Assembly (NCBI GenBank): GCA_937894105.1
Contig: CALCTI010000059.1
Coordinates: forward strand, 1 to 6,801
Length of the DNA: 6,801 nucleotides
Direction of reading: 5' to 3'
DNA from: an uncultured cyanobacterium
Lineage (GTDB): Bacteria; Cyanobacteriota; Cyanobacteriia; CACIAM-69d
Shown: positions 1 through 5,432 of the stretch, piece by piece
How the letters are laid out: each line of letters opens with the position of its first letter
Numbering within the stretch: the first letter of the stretch is position 1
Position numbers and translations under genes: made by a program
The notes under the pieces: model-generated
Databases searched by the model: none
Seen by the model: only the letters and a program-made list of their open reading frames with translations
What the model was told of the DNA's origin: nothing

Positions 1-1
1 G

Positions 2-37
2 GCTGAAACCGTTACAGCGAAAGGCTTTGAGGTTTAA
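2..37 (+). CDS. Possible C-terminal end of an upstream gene (partial)
   Basis: The frame starting at base 2 is open from the window edge to a TAA at 35-37 and reads AETVTAKGFEV. Nothing identifies the protein. The neighbouring frame (from base 3) is also open, to a TGA at 39-41, but it uses codons such as AGG that are less usual in these genes. Eleven codons cannot prove coding, so this is only a candidate gene end. Confidence 0.2.
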   Translation, partial: AETVTAKGFEV

Positions 38-94
38 ATGATGACAGCCCCTAGTGGACGGCGCTTCGTTAAACAGTGAGTGGTATCGCCAAAC

Positions 95-144
95 GGACTC
101 AGATTAAGACCCGGATTAAGGACTCAGATTAAGACCCAGACTAA
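95..144 (+). repeat. Tandem direct repeat, two 25-bp units
   Basis: Unit 1 (95-119) and unit 2 (120-144) match at 23 of 25 positions. The first 18 bases, GGACTCAGATTAAGACCC, are identical; the units then differ only in GGATTAA versus AGACTAA. The array lies upstream of the -10-like box of the next gene. A diverged third copy lies in inverted orientation at 4248-4272, so the unit appears to be dispersed in the genome. Confidence 0.85.
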
Positions 145-169
145 ATAATCTATAAGTGCTTTGCTTCAA

Positions 170-200
170 CGGACATAACCGAATCCGAGTTAACTATAAT
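170..200 (+). promoter_or_regulatory. Candidate promoter of the coiled-coil membrane protein gene
   Basis: A perfect TATAAT lies at 195-200. The best -35-like hexamer is CGGACA at 170-175 (4 of 6 matches to TTGACA) with a long 19-bp spacer, so recognition may depend on the -10 or on an activator. Transcription would begin near 207. That is only about 8 nt before the in-frame TTG at 215 but about 100 nt before the ATG at 308, which favours the ATG as start. Confidence 0.4.
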
Positions 201-307
201 CGGTCTATTAAAACTTGGCGTCGCCATTTGTGCGCTCGTGCGCCTGGGGTTTGCTTGTATTTTCCCACTTTTATATCTGTTTATTTACCCTTTTTCGCGT
301 AGCTAAC

Positions 308-970
308 ATGCCAGACCGCAGCTTTTCATCCTTTGGTGCTTCCGGTGCGCCCAACGGCAACAACCCGTCCGTTCCCCTGTCGGTTTATCGTCAGCAAACG
401 GCGGAAATGGAGCAGCTAAAGGCGCAGTTAGCCACCACGGAGGGCGATAACCGGGTTTTACGGCAGCAAAATCAGGATTTAATTACGGCGATCGAAAAGT
501 TTGTGTCTAGCGCCGTTGAGCTAGGGGAATCCACCAGCACCCTGCCCATCACCACGCCGCCGCCGAAGCCCGTTACTGCTCCGATTCCCAGGAGTTCGGC
601 GATCGCCCCCAACCCAGAACAACTATTCGGCGATCCCATGGACCTGTCCACCGGAGATAGGATCAACCCCTTGCCGGATCTTAATGCGGTCGGTGACCTG
701 ATGGTGGATCCCAGTTTGTCGGCACCGTCCGCCGTTACGGTGGATTCCGGCGCGCCGTCAGTGTTGGAAAGTAATCGTTGGCCAGCGTTGCGGGGCATTG
801 CGGCGATGGCGGCGATCGCCTTAGGCATCAGCGTTGCCCTTGTGGGCGTCTTCAATCCCAATAACCGCTCCTCCCCGTCCGCCCCCGCCGAGCCTGCCCC
901 CACCGAATCCGCCCCTGCGTCTCCACCGCCCGCCGCTCAACCCTCTCCCCAGGGCTCCCCTCAGCAATAA
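308..970 (+). CDS. Hypothetical cyanobacterial protein: coiled coil, single membrane span, Pro-rich tail
   Basis: I do not recognise a named family, although the SVYRQQTAEMEQLKAQL region recalls a conserved cyanobacterial group of unknown function. From ATG 308 the product is 220 aa. Residues 1-24 are polar. Residues 25-68 are Gln/Glu/Leu-rich and look like a short coiled coil. Residues 75-155 are low-complexity, rich in Pro, Ser and Asp. Residues 160-182 form one hydrophobic span, with Arg157 and Arg162 on its N-side, followed by a Pro/Ala/Ser tail to 220. The positive-inside rule suggests a cytoplasmic N-terminus and an exported tail; this is inference. The frame stays open upstream to a TTG at 215, adding a 31-residue hydrophobic stretch. 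I reject that start because it begins almost at the predicted transcription start. No clear Shine-Dalgarno precedes either start. It is transcribed toward the hairpin at 1021-1061. Confidence 0.65.
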   Translation: MPDRSFSSFGASGAPNGNNPSVPLSVYRQQTAEMEQLKAQLATTEGDNRVLRQQNQDLITAIEKFVSSAVELGESTSTLPITTPPPKPVTAPIPRSSAIAPNPEQLFGDPMDLSTGDRINPLPDLNAVGDLMVDPSLSAPSAVTVDSGAPSVLESNRWPALRGIAAMAAIALGISVALVGVFNPNNRSSPSAPAEPAPTESAPASPPPAAQPSPQGSPQQ

Positions 971-1020
971 AGCAAACGGTTAGGGTAAATCCTGCTTGAA
1001 AATAGATAGCCCCAAGACGA

Positions 1021-1061
1021 CCTTTCCGACAGTTCTTTTCATAAAAGAACTGTCGGAAAGG
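1021..1061. terminator. Perfect 19-bp hairpin with 3-nt loop; possible terminator or palindromic repeat
   Basis: Bases 1021-1039 are exactly complementary to 1043-1061, leaving the loop CAT. The hairpin begins 51 nt after the stop codon of the coiled-coil membrane protein gene, so it may end that transcript. No T-tract follows on the plus strand (GCTATTGG), so it is not a textbook intrinsic terminator. An mRNA-stabilising 3' structure or a small dispersed palindromic element would fit equally well. Confidence 0.6.
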
Positions 1062-1077
1062 CTATTGGAAATCAAGA

Positions 1078-1115
1078 TTCGGGAAGCCGAATTAGTCCCT
1101 TTCGGTGAACCGAAT
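1078..1115. promoter_or_regulatory. Two tandem K-box-like dyads upstream of hspA
   Basis: Copy 1 is TTCGG-GAAG-CCGAAT (1078-1092) and copy 2 is TTCGG-TGAA-CCGAAT (1101-1115). They are identical outside the four central bases and start 23 bp apart, about two helical turns. Copy 1 extends to a perfect 6-bp dyad with A1077. Both fit the core TTCGG-NNAN-CC of the cyanobacterial groE K-box, which I recall as GTTCGG-NNAN-CCNNAC, but differ from it at the outermost bases. A role in heat or light control of hspA is inference. Confidence 0.5.
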
Positions 1116-1147
1116 ACCCCATCTTTCTCCTGACGTTATGGTAGTAA

Positions 1148-1274
1148 CAACAGAAAACGAAAGGCAACGAACATCACCTAGCTACTTTAAATCTATTGAC
1201 CTTTGCTGATAGTTTGCTTTTCGATTCTTTCAGTTTTCTGTTGAATATACTTTCGTAAAAACACAACTGGGAAC
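1148..1274 (+). promoter_or_regulatory. hspA leader with competing stems; candidate RNA thermometer or switch
   Basis: Arm A (1148-1163) pairs with arm B (1227-1243) over 16 bp with one bulged A at 1232; the outer 11 bp are perfect. The B segment 1233-1243 can instead pair with arm C (1264-1274), which contains the Shine-Dalgarno-like GGGA, at 10 of 11 positions (two G-U pairs, one U-U mismatch). B then places UUUU opposite GGGAA, as in fourU thermometers. The two pairings exclude each other. A TATACT at 1246-1251 could be a -10 box; if it is the only promoter, arms A and B would not be transcribed. Confidence 0.4.
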
Positions 1275-1281
1275 ATATTTC

Positions 1282-1764
1282 ATGGCTATCTTACGTTGGC
1301 AACCTTATACCAATGTTGATTCTTTGCGTCGACAACTTGATCAACTTTTCGACGACTCAATTTTTAACGAGCTTCTGGGCAATGATGCCGTAACCACTTT
1401 TATCCCGTCTGCGGAAATTGAAGAAACCGAAGACGCTATTTACCTGCGGATTGAACTGCCTGGAATGAACAAGCGAGACATTCAGGTGGATGTGTCTGCC
1501 GAATCGGTCTCGGTGCGGGGCGATCGCAAAGCAATTTCTCCGTCCACCGGGGAAACCAAGCGTCGCAGCGAATTCCGCTACGGTAGTTTCCAACGCACCT
1601 TTGAACTACCCGTGCGGGTGCATCATACTGAGGCAAAAGCCGCCTACGAGAATGGCGTTTTGACCTTGACTTTGCCGAAAACCGAGGCAGAAAAGACCAA
1701 GGTTGTTACCCTCAGCCTAGACGATTCCAACCCAACTGAAACGATCGTCGAAGCGCAATCGTAG
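1282..1764 (+). CDS. hspA: Small heat-shock protein, Hsp20/alpha-crystallin family
   Basis: This is an ATP-independent holdase chaperone that binds unfolding proteins in the cytoplasm or at thylakoids and passes them to the DnaK/ClpB system (family knowledge). The 160-aa length is normal for cyanobacterial HspA/Hsp17. Residues 1-40 form the variable N-terminal arm. The alpha-crystallin domain spans about 42-135 and contains ELPG (58-61), the strand SEFRYGSFQRTFELP (96-110) and the signature AYENGVLTLTLPK (121-133). The C-terminal extension carries only a weak I/V-x-I/V-like motif (V142-T-L144). ATG 1282 is supported by GGGA about 9 nt upstream and by the family's usual N-terminus MAILRW. The gene stands alone, convergent with pepP, behind an unusually structured 5' region. 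Confidence 0.95.
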   Translation: MAILRWQPYTNVDSLRRQLDQLFDDSIFNELLGNDAVTTFIPSAEIEETEDAIYLRIELPGMNKRDIQVDVSAESVSVRGDRKAISPSTGETKRRSEFRYGSFQRTFELPVRVHHTEAKAAYENGVLTLTLPKTEAEKTKVVTLSLDDSNPTETIVEAQS

Positions 1765-1779
1765 TCCTGACTAAATCAT

Positions 1780-1808
1780 TTGGCAGGAGGATGAAATTTC
1801 CCTACCAA
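1780..1808 (+). terminator. Weak hairpin after hspA
   Basis: TTGG-C-AGG (1780-1787) pairs with CCT-A-CCAA (1801-1808), with one internal mismatch and a 13-nt loop. It starts 15 nt past the hspA stop and is followed by GAAAAATAG rather than a T-run. It is the best terminator candidate for hspA but is weak. A second possible stem, GCAGAA (1822-1827) with TTCTGC (1854-1859), has a 26-nt loop. Confidence 0.25.
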
Positions 1809-1874
1809 GAAAAATAGCTAGGCAGAATTTCCCTGTTGTTTTAGTGCGGGCTTTTCTGCTTAAATAGCACCTTG

Positions 1875-1917
1875 AAAACTGCCTGAAATATCCTCAAAAC
1901 TGTCTGAAAATATCCTC
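1875..1917. repeat. Tandem 21/22-bp direct repeat downstream of pepP
   Basis: Copy 1 (1875-1895, 21 bp) and copy 2 (1896-1917, 22 bp) share AAAACTG-Y-CTGAAA(A)TATCCTC, with one substitution and one single-base indel. The pair lies between the convergent ends of hspA and pepP, 14 bp beyond the pepP stop. No function is evident; recent slippage duplication is the simplest origin. Confidence 0.75.
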
Positions 1918-1931
1918 ATGAAAGTTTTATT

Positions 1932-3290
1932 CTAAATGCCAGATTCTAATTCAGAGATCTGCTTAGGTAAGGCTTCCGTGAGGTTTTTATTACCAGTTTC
2001 CGTAACAGCAATATTGTCTTCAATGCGAATACCAATCCCCTTCCAGCGATCGCCAATGGGAGGCTGTTCTTCCCGATGATCTTCAGGGTGGTCGGCGTCG
2101 GGCGAAATATAAATTCCCGGCTCAACCGTTAGCACATGTCCCGCTAGCAAATAAAACGGATCGTCGCCACATTGATAAATTCCCACATCGTGCACATCGA
2201 GTCCTAGCCAATGCCCTGTTTTGTGCATATAAAAGGTTTCATACAACTTCTTTTCAATTAAGTCGTCAATGTCTCCTTTTAGTAGCCCCAATTCCACCAG
2301 CCCTTCGGTGATAATTCGTACGGCTAAATTATGGTGATCCATGTAAGGCTTGCCCGGTTGAACTTCAGCGATCGCCGCCTCTTGAGCCTTTAAAACTAAC
2401 TCATATAAAATCTTTTGTTCAGTGGTAAATTTTCCATCAACGGGAAAAGTTCGAGTGATATCGCTGTTGTAATAGTCTACGGAACAACCCGCATCAATTA
2501 ACAGTAAATCCCCCGCCTGCATTTGCTGATTATTGTCCACGTAGTGCAGAATGCAAGCGTTATATCCAGACGCCACAATAGACGGATAAGCCGGTCCCAA
2601 TCCTCCAGATCGCCGAAAACGATAGTCCAATTCCGCTTCAATTTCGTACTCATAGCGCCCCGGAGTCGCCAATACCCGCGCCCGATTATGAGCTTCCACG
2701 GCAATATCTGCCGCCCGTTGCATTAGGGTCAGCTCCAGCTCGCTTTTCACCATGCGAATGCTGTGTAGCTTGGCGCGAGGATCTTCAATGGCGATCGGTC
2801 CCGTGCCTTTTCGGGGATATTTCCGCATTAATGCTTGCCAGTTTCTGATAACAACCTGGTCAAATTTAGGATCATTTCCCATGCGGTAGAAAATGCGATC
2901 GCCCGTTTTTAAATACTTAGACAGGTGCTCGTTTAAATCGGAAATAGAGTAAACTTCATCGGCACCAAATTTCTCCTTGGCTACATCAACCCCAACGCGA
3001 CGACCAGACCATGTTTCTGCCTTCAAATCTTTAGGACGAACAAACAAAATAAACTTATGCTCGTCGTGATTGGGAGCTAAGATTGCGACGGCGTTAGGCT
3101 CATTAAATCCGGTGATGTAGAAAAAATCGCTATCCTGACGAAAATTATAGTCTACGTCATTATGCATAACCGCATGGGGGGCGCTACGGAAAATAGCCAC
3201 CCCCGTACCGATTTTTTCCATTAACTGTTGGCGACGGTGCTTATATTCAGCAGCCCAAACAGAGGTCAAATCGGCAGTTAAATCGATCAT
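1932..3290 (-). CDS. pepP: Xaa-Pro aminopeptidase, M24B (PepP type)
   Basis: This metallopeptidase removes the N-terminal residue from peptides with proline in second position, in the cytoplasm. From the chosen ATG the product is 452 aa, near the usual 440-450. Residues about 8-160 form the N-terminal domain (HRRQQLMEKIG near 18, FRQDSDFFYITGFNEP near 50). The C-terminal pita-bread domain keeps all five expected metal ligands: Asp266 (LLLIDAG), Asp277 (NSDITRTFP), His360 (TGHWLGLD), Glu390 (TVEPGIY) and Glu424 (RIEDN). The catalytic histidines His249 (ILHYV) and His367 (DVHDVG) are also present. I chose ATG 3290 because MIDLTADLT leads directly into the conserved part; the frame continues to ATG 3347, adding 19 hydrophobic or basic residues that look untranslated. 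The metallo-beta-lactamase-fold gene ends 106 bp upstream on the same strand, so read-through is possible. Confidence 0.93.
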   Translation of the reverse strand: MIDLTADLTSVWAAEYKHRRQQLMEKIGTGVAIFRSAPHAVMHNDVDYNFRQDSDFFYITGFNEPNAVAILAPNHDEHKFILFVRPKDLKAETWSGRRVGVDVAKEKFGADEVYSISDLNEHLSKYLKTGDRIFYRMGNDPKFDQVVIRNWQALMRKYPRKGTGPIAIEDPRAKLHSIRMVKSELELTLMQRAADIAVEAHNRARVLATPGRYEYEIEAELDYRFRRSGGLGPAYPSIVASGYNACILHYVDNNQQMQAGDLLLIDAGCSVDYYNSDITRTFPVDGKFTTEQKILYELVLKAQEAAIAEVQPGKPYMDHHNLAVRIITEGLVELGLLKGDIDDLIEKKLYETFYMHKTGHWLGLDVHDVGIYQCGDDPFYLLAGHVLTVEPGIYISPDADHPEDHREEQPPIGDRWKGIGIRIEDNIAVTETGNKNLTEALPKQISELESGI

Positions 3291-3396
3291 AAATGCAACT
3301 TTTAGGACTAATTTAATAGCAACAAGCGTCGGCTTCACAAAGGACATATCTCAAGGAAAAATGCCCTATGAAAATAGCTTTTTCAAGGTGTATTTT

Positions 3397-4176
3397 CTAA
3401 GGGGTTACAATCACAGGGGAAAGCACTCGAATAATAGGAGAACCACTTTCAGGTAAGCTTTGAGCCGTAATCGTAATACGAGAGCTATTAATAGTTTCGA
3501 CGCGATCGCTACCAAGGGCTTTGATAAATACGTCGACGGGGTCAATATCGCAAGTTTCGCTGTTGGCCGCTTTCGTTCGGTAGTGACTGGGGATAATTAG
3601 TCGAGGGTTTAATTCATTAATGACGGCGATCGCTTCTTGGGCGATAAAGGCTTTTTCCCCACCTCCAACGGGCAAAATCAAAATATCAGGCTGCCCAATT
3701 AAAATTCGCAACTCTGAATCCAACTCTCCAGCGGCACCGCCCATATGAAAAATATTTAGCCCTGCCTGTTCCCATAGCCAAGCGATATTGCGTCCGAAGC
3801 GGAATCCATCCACGCGATCATGGGCCATTCCTAACCCTTGAAACTGCACCCCTTTAAATCGATACAGCCCAGGTCTTCTTAATAATCCAGGATTCCCCGG
3901 CAGGTCCTGAATGTAGCCCTCATCTAACAAGTGGCTACTAATAGTAACTACGTCGGACTCTAGGCTAGGATCAGCATAGTTTTCAGTGCATCCTGCCGGT
4001 TTAAAGGGATTGTTTAGAACCGTTAAACCGCTACTAATCAGTCGGAAACAGGTGTGCCCGTAGTATTCAATACTGAGCTGCTCGGCGGCGATCGCCCGAT
4101 TTCGCCCTCCCAATACTGCTCCGGCACTGGCCAACATTCCCATGGCTCCATAGCGAATTAATTGGCGACGTTTCAT
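3397..4176 (-). CDS. Tat-exported MBL-fold (UlaG-like) protein with a degenerate metal site
   Basis: The 259-aa product begins MKRRQLIRYG, a twin-arginine-like n-region, followed by a small-residue h-region (11-24) and a likely AIA|A cleavage site after residue 30. The mature part has the UlaG-like metallo-beta-lactamase fold: IEYYGHTCFRL (36-46), NPF (56-58), DVVTIS (75-80), IFHMGG (142-147), LILPVGGG (166-173) and IIPSHY (194-199). The usual HxHxDH metal motif is replaced by S81-H-L-L-D85-E86, so only the Asp remains in register, and the usual HxGD reads HMGG. His198 is kept. Catalysis as a zinc hydrolase is therefore doubtful. From memory, a cyanobacterial subfamily shares a similar SSxLLDEG motif, which would make this a family trait rather than decay. 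The start is well supported by AGGAGA a few bases upstream of ATG 4176. Substrate and role are unknown. Confidence 0.85.
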   Translation of the reverse strand: MKRRQLIRYGAMGMLASAGAVLGGRNRAIAAEQLSIEYYGHTCFRLISSGLTVLNNPFKPAGCTENYADPSLESDVVTISSHLLDEGYIQDLPGNPGLLRRPGLYRFKGVQFQGLGMAHDRVDGFRFGRNIAWLWEQAGLNIFHMGGAAGELDSELRILIGQPDILILPVGGGEKAFIAQEAIAVINELNPRLIIPSHYRTKAANSETCDIDPVDVFIKALGSDRVETINSSRITITAQSLPESGSPIIRVLSPVIVTP

Positions 4177-4190
4177 GGTTTCTCCTGTTA
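4165..4190 (-). promoter_or_regulatory. Strong Shine-Dalgarno before the MBL-fold gene
   Basis: On the minus strand the start reads AACAGGAGAAACCATG, giving AGGAG 6 nt before ATG 4176. It is the clearest ribosome-binding site in the window and fixes this start. Most other genes here, as is common in cyanobacteria, lack a recognisable one. Confidence 0.7.
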
Positions 4191-4247
4191 GTAACGGTAT
4201 GAGAGTAGCAGTTTTTGTGTCTATTTAATCCGGTGAGGATCCTGTTG

Positions 4248-4272
4248 TTTAATCGTCTCTTAATCAGAGTCC
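4248..4272 (-). repeat. Diverged inverted copy of the 95-144 repeat unit
   Basis: Read on the minus strand from 4272, the sequence GGACTCTGATTAAGA matches the 95-144 unit at 14 of 15 positions, and after a 3-4 nt variable part it again continues with GATTAA. A further CCGGATTAA lies downstream on the same strand near 4225-4233. The copy sits immediately after the trpG stop codon, in the trpG/MBL-fold gap. Confidence 0.6.
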
Positions 4273-4277
4273 TTTAG

Positions 4278-4907
4278 CTAGGCTGAGGCTCGCTGACCTT
4301 CCTGTTGATCTTGAAAGCTTTGCACTGCTGTTAGCCAGTTTTCCAAAAGGTTTTTCCCCACTTTCGTTAAAATACTTTCCGGGTGAAATTGCACCCCTTC
4401 AATATGGTTGTAATCGCGATGTCGTACCCCCATAATGGTGCCGTCTTCCACCCAGGCGGTAATTTCTAAACAGTCAGGACAACTGTCGCGATCAATGACT
4501 AAACTGTGGTATCGCGTTGCTTCCATCGGAGATTCAATGTTGGTAAAAATTCCGACGTTCTTGTGGACAATGGGCGAAGTTTTTCCGTGCATTAATTCCG
4601 GTGCGGCAACCACGTTTCCACCAAAAACTTGGCCCATACTTTGGTGCCCTAAACATACCCCGAGAATGGGTTGCGAGGTGCACAATTCGCGAATAATATC
4701 AATAGAAACGCCAGCATCGTCCGGTCGCCCGGGACCGGGAGAAATTACGATGCCATCAGGATTTAATTGGCGCACTTCATCTAAGGTGATTTTGTCGTTG
4801 CGAAACACCTGAATATCAGTGGCGATCGCCCAGTTTTTACCCAGTTCCCCTAAATATTGCACCAAATTAAACGTAAAGCTGTCGTAGTTATCAATAACCA
4901 AAATCAT
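4278..4907 (-). CDS. trpG: Anthranilate / aminodeoxychorismate synthase glutamine amidotransferase subunit
   Basis: This class I glutaminase subunit hydrolyses glutamine and channels ammonia to TrpE (anthranilate, tryptophan pathway) or PabB (aminodeoxychorismate, folate pathway). One subunit often serves both, and the sequence alone does not separate TrpG from PabA. From the chosen ATG it has 209 aa, slightly longer than the usual 190-200 because of a polar tail QDQQEGQRASA. It shows MILVIDNYDSFTFNLVQYLG (1-20), SPGPGRPDDAG (56-66), the nucleophile Cys85 in GVCLGHQSMGQ, HGKTS (107-111), and His175 and Glu177 in GVQFHPES. Start 4907 is set by the family's MILVIDNYDSF; the frame extends to 4979, adding 24 non-conserved residues. 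No TrpE or PabB gene is in the window. Ycf49 lies 83 bp upstream on the same strand. Confidence 0.93.
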   Translation of the reverse strand: MILVIDNYDSFTFNLVQYLGELGKNWAIATDIQVFRNDKITLDEVRQLNPDGIVISPGPGRPDDAGVSIDIIRELCTSQPILGVCLGHQSMGQVFGGNVVAAPELMHGKTSPIVHKNVGIFTNIESPMEATRYHSLVIDRDSCPDCLEITAWVEDGTIMGVRHRDYNHIEGVQFHPESILTKVGKNLLENWLTAVQSFQDQQEGQRASA

Positions 4908-4990
4908 GGCGGAGAAAATGCATAAAGGGAAACGTAGACAATAGGGGCGGTCTTGAAAATTCCCATGAGCCTTGAGCAATTTTAGGGTGA

Positions 4991-5320
4991 TTAGTCCTTT
5001 GGGTCACCCTCCACCGAGGGCGATTGTCCATGGGACTGGCGAAAAATCCACCACGCTGCCCCGCATAGGGTGATATTTCCCAGTAATGTTGTGCCCGCCT
5101 GCACCGTTACCAGCCACTCCAGCGTGGGCAAATTATCAAACAAATGCCACGTACAGGCACACATGGCGCTGACCAATGCGGGCAACATCCCCCAAGACAG
5201 GAGCCGCCACGCCCCCCAGCCAGTAATGTCTGCAAATTTCCACACCAAAATAATTGCTGTAATCCACTCAATAACGGTGGAAATATGAACCATCCAAGTG
5301 GGAATTGAAAGGGCGTGCAT
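4991..5320 (-). CDS. ycf49: Ycf49-like membrane protein (DUF2499)
   Basis: This small integral membrane protein belongs to a family found in cyanobacteria and some plastids; its function is not established to my knowledge. The 109-aa product carries the family's conserved blocks IPTWMVHISTVIEW (6-19), MLPALVSAMCACTWHLFDN (45-63) and LEWLVTVQAGTTLLGN (67-82). Three hydrophobic spans fall at about 12-29, 42-60 and 72-93, followed by a polar, acidic tail. The paired cysteines (Cys54, Cys56) and His59 in the second block look like candidate ligands, but this is inference. Start ATG 5320 gives the MHALSIPTW beginning typical of the family; no clear Shine-Dalgarno is visible. It is the first of four minus-strand genes. 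A TTGACG at 5391-5386 and a TATCAT at 5361-5356 lie upstream but too far apart (24 bp) to make a standard promoter. Confidence 0.88.
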   Translation of the reverse strand: MHALSIPTWMVHISTVIEWITAIILVWKFADITGWGAWRLLSWGMLPALVSAMCACTWHLFDNLPTLEWLVTVQAGTTLLGNITLCGAAWWIFRQSHGQSPSVEGDPKD

Positions 5321-5393
5321 GGGCGTTACAAGTTAGATATGCCAACGAAGCGCTGATGATAAATACGGCAAGAATAGGACGAAAACGTCAAAC

Positions 5394-5432
5394 GCCACAA
5401 GAACGCAACACTACTTTTGTGGCTTTATTTTT
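5394..5432 (+). terminator. Terminator-like hairpin with T-rich tail, no plus-strand gene before it
   Basis: GCCACAA (5394-5400) pairs exactly with TTGTGGC (5417-5423), extendable inward by a G-T and an A-T pair, with a loop of about 12-16 nt. TTTATTTTT follows at once. The form suits an intrinsic terminator on the plus strand, but the only gene to the left (ycf49) runs the other way, so it would serve an unannotated short transcript or be fortuitous in a T-rich repeat. Confidence 0.35.

Larger units (their letters stand above)
971..1281. other. Structured intergenic region upstream of hspA
   Basis: These 311 bp hold no supportable gene but several separate structures, each listed on its own: a perfect 19-bp hairpin (1021-1061), two tandem 15-bp dyads (1078-1092 and 1101-1115), and the hspA leader arms (1148-1163, 1227-1243, 1264-1274). 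I found no CIRCE element (TTAGCACTC-N9-GAGTGCTAA), so HrcA control of this gene is not supported by the sequence. Confidence 0.7.

Noticed and set aside
95..144. CRISPR array at the start of the window
   Set aside because: The two units are directly adjacent without unique spacers and no cas gene is present.
215..307. N-terminal extension of the coiled-coil membrane protein from TTG 215, giving an extra hydrophobic segment
   Set aside because: It would start about 8 nt after the predicted transcription start and has no Shine-Dalgarno; ATG 308 begins a polar, coiled-coil N-terminus that makes better sense.
472..903. Minus-strand open frame of 143 codons opposite the coiled-coil membrane protein gene
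   Set aside because: It is low-complexity and Gly/Ala-rich, the antisense shadow of a Pro/Ser-rich coding sequence, with no recognisable motif.
1196..1251. Standard sigma-70 promoter for hspA from TTGACC (1196-1201) or TATACT (1246-1251)
   Set aside because: TTGACC has no good -10 at 16-18 bp, and TATACT has no good -35. Neither forms a convincing pair, so no promoter was annotated.
3291..3347. Longer PepP start at ATG 3347
   Set aside because: The extra 19 residues are not like the usual PepP N-terminus, whereas ATG 3290 leads straight into the conserved region. Not fully excluded.
4435..4812. Plus-strand open frame of 125 codons inside trpG
   Set aside because: It is antisense to a gene with all catalytic motifs intact and resembles no family I know.
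4908..4979. Longer TrpG start at 4979
   Set aside because: The family begins at MILVIDNYDSF; the added 24 residues show no conserved feature.
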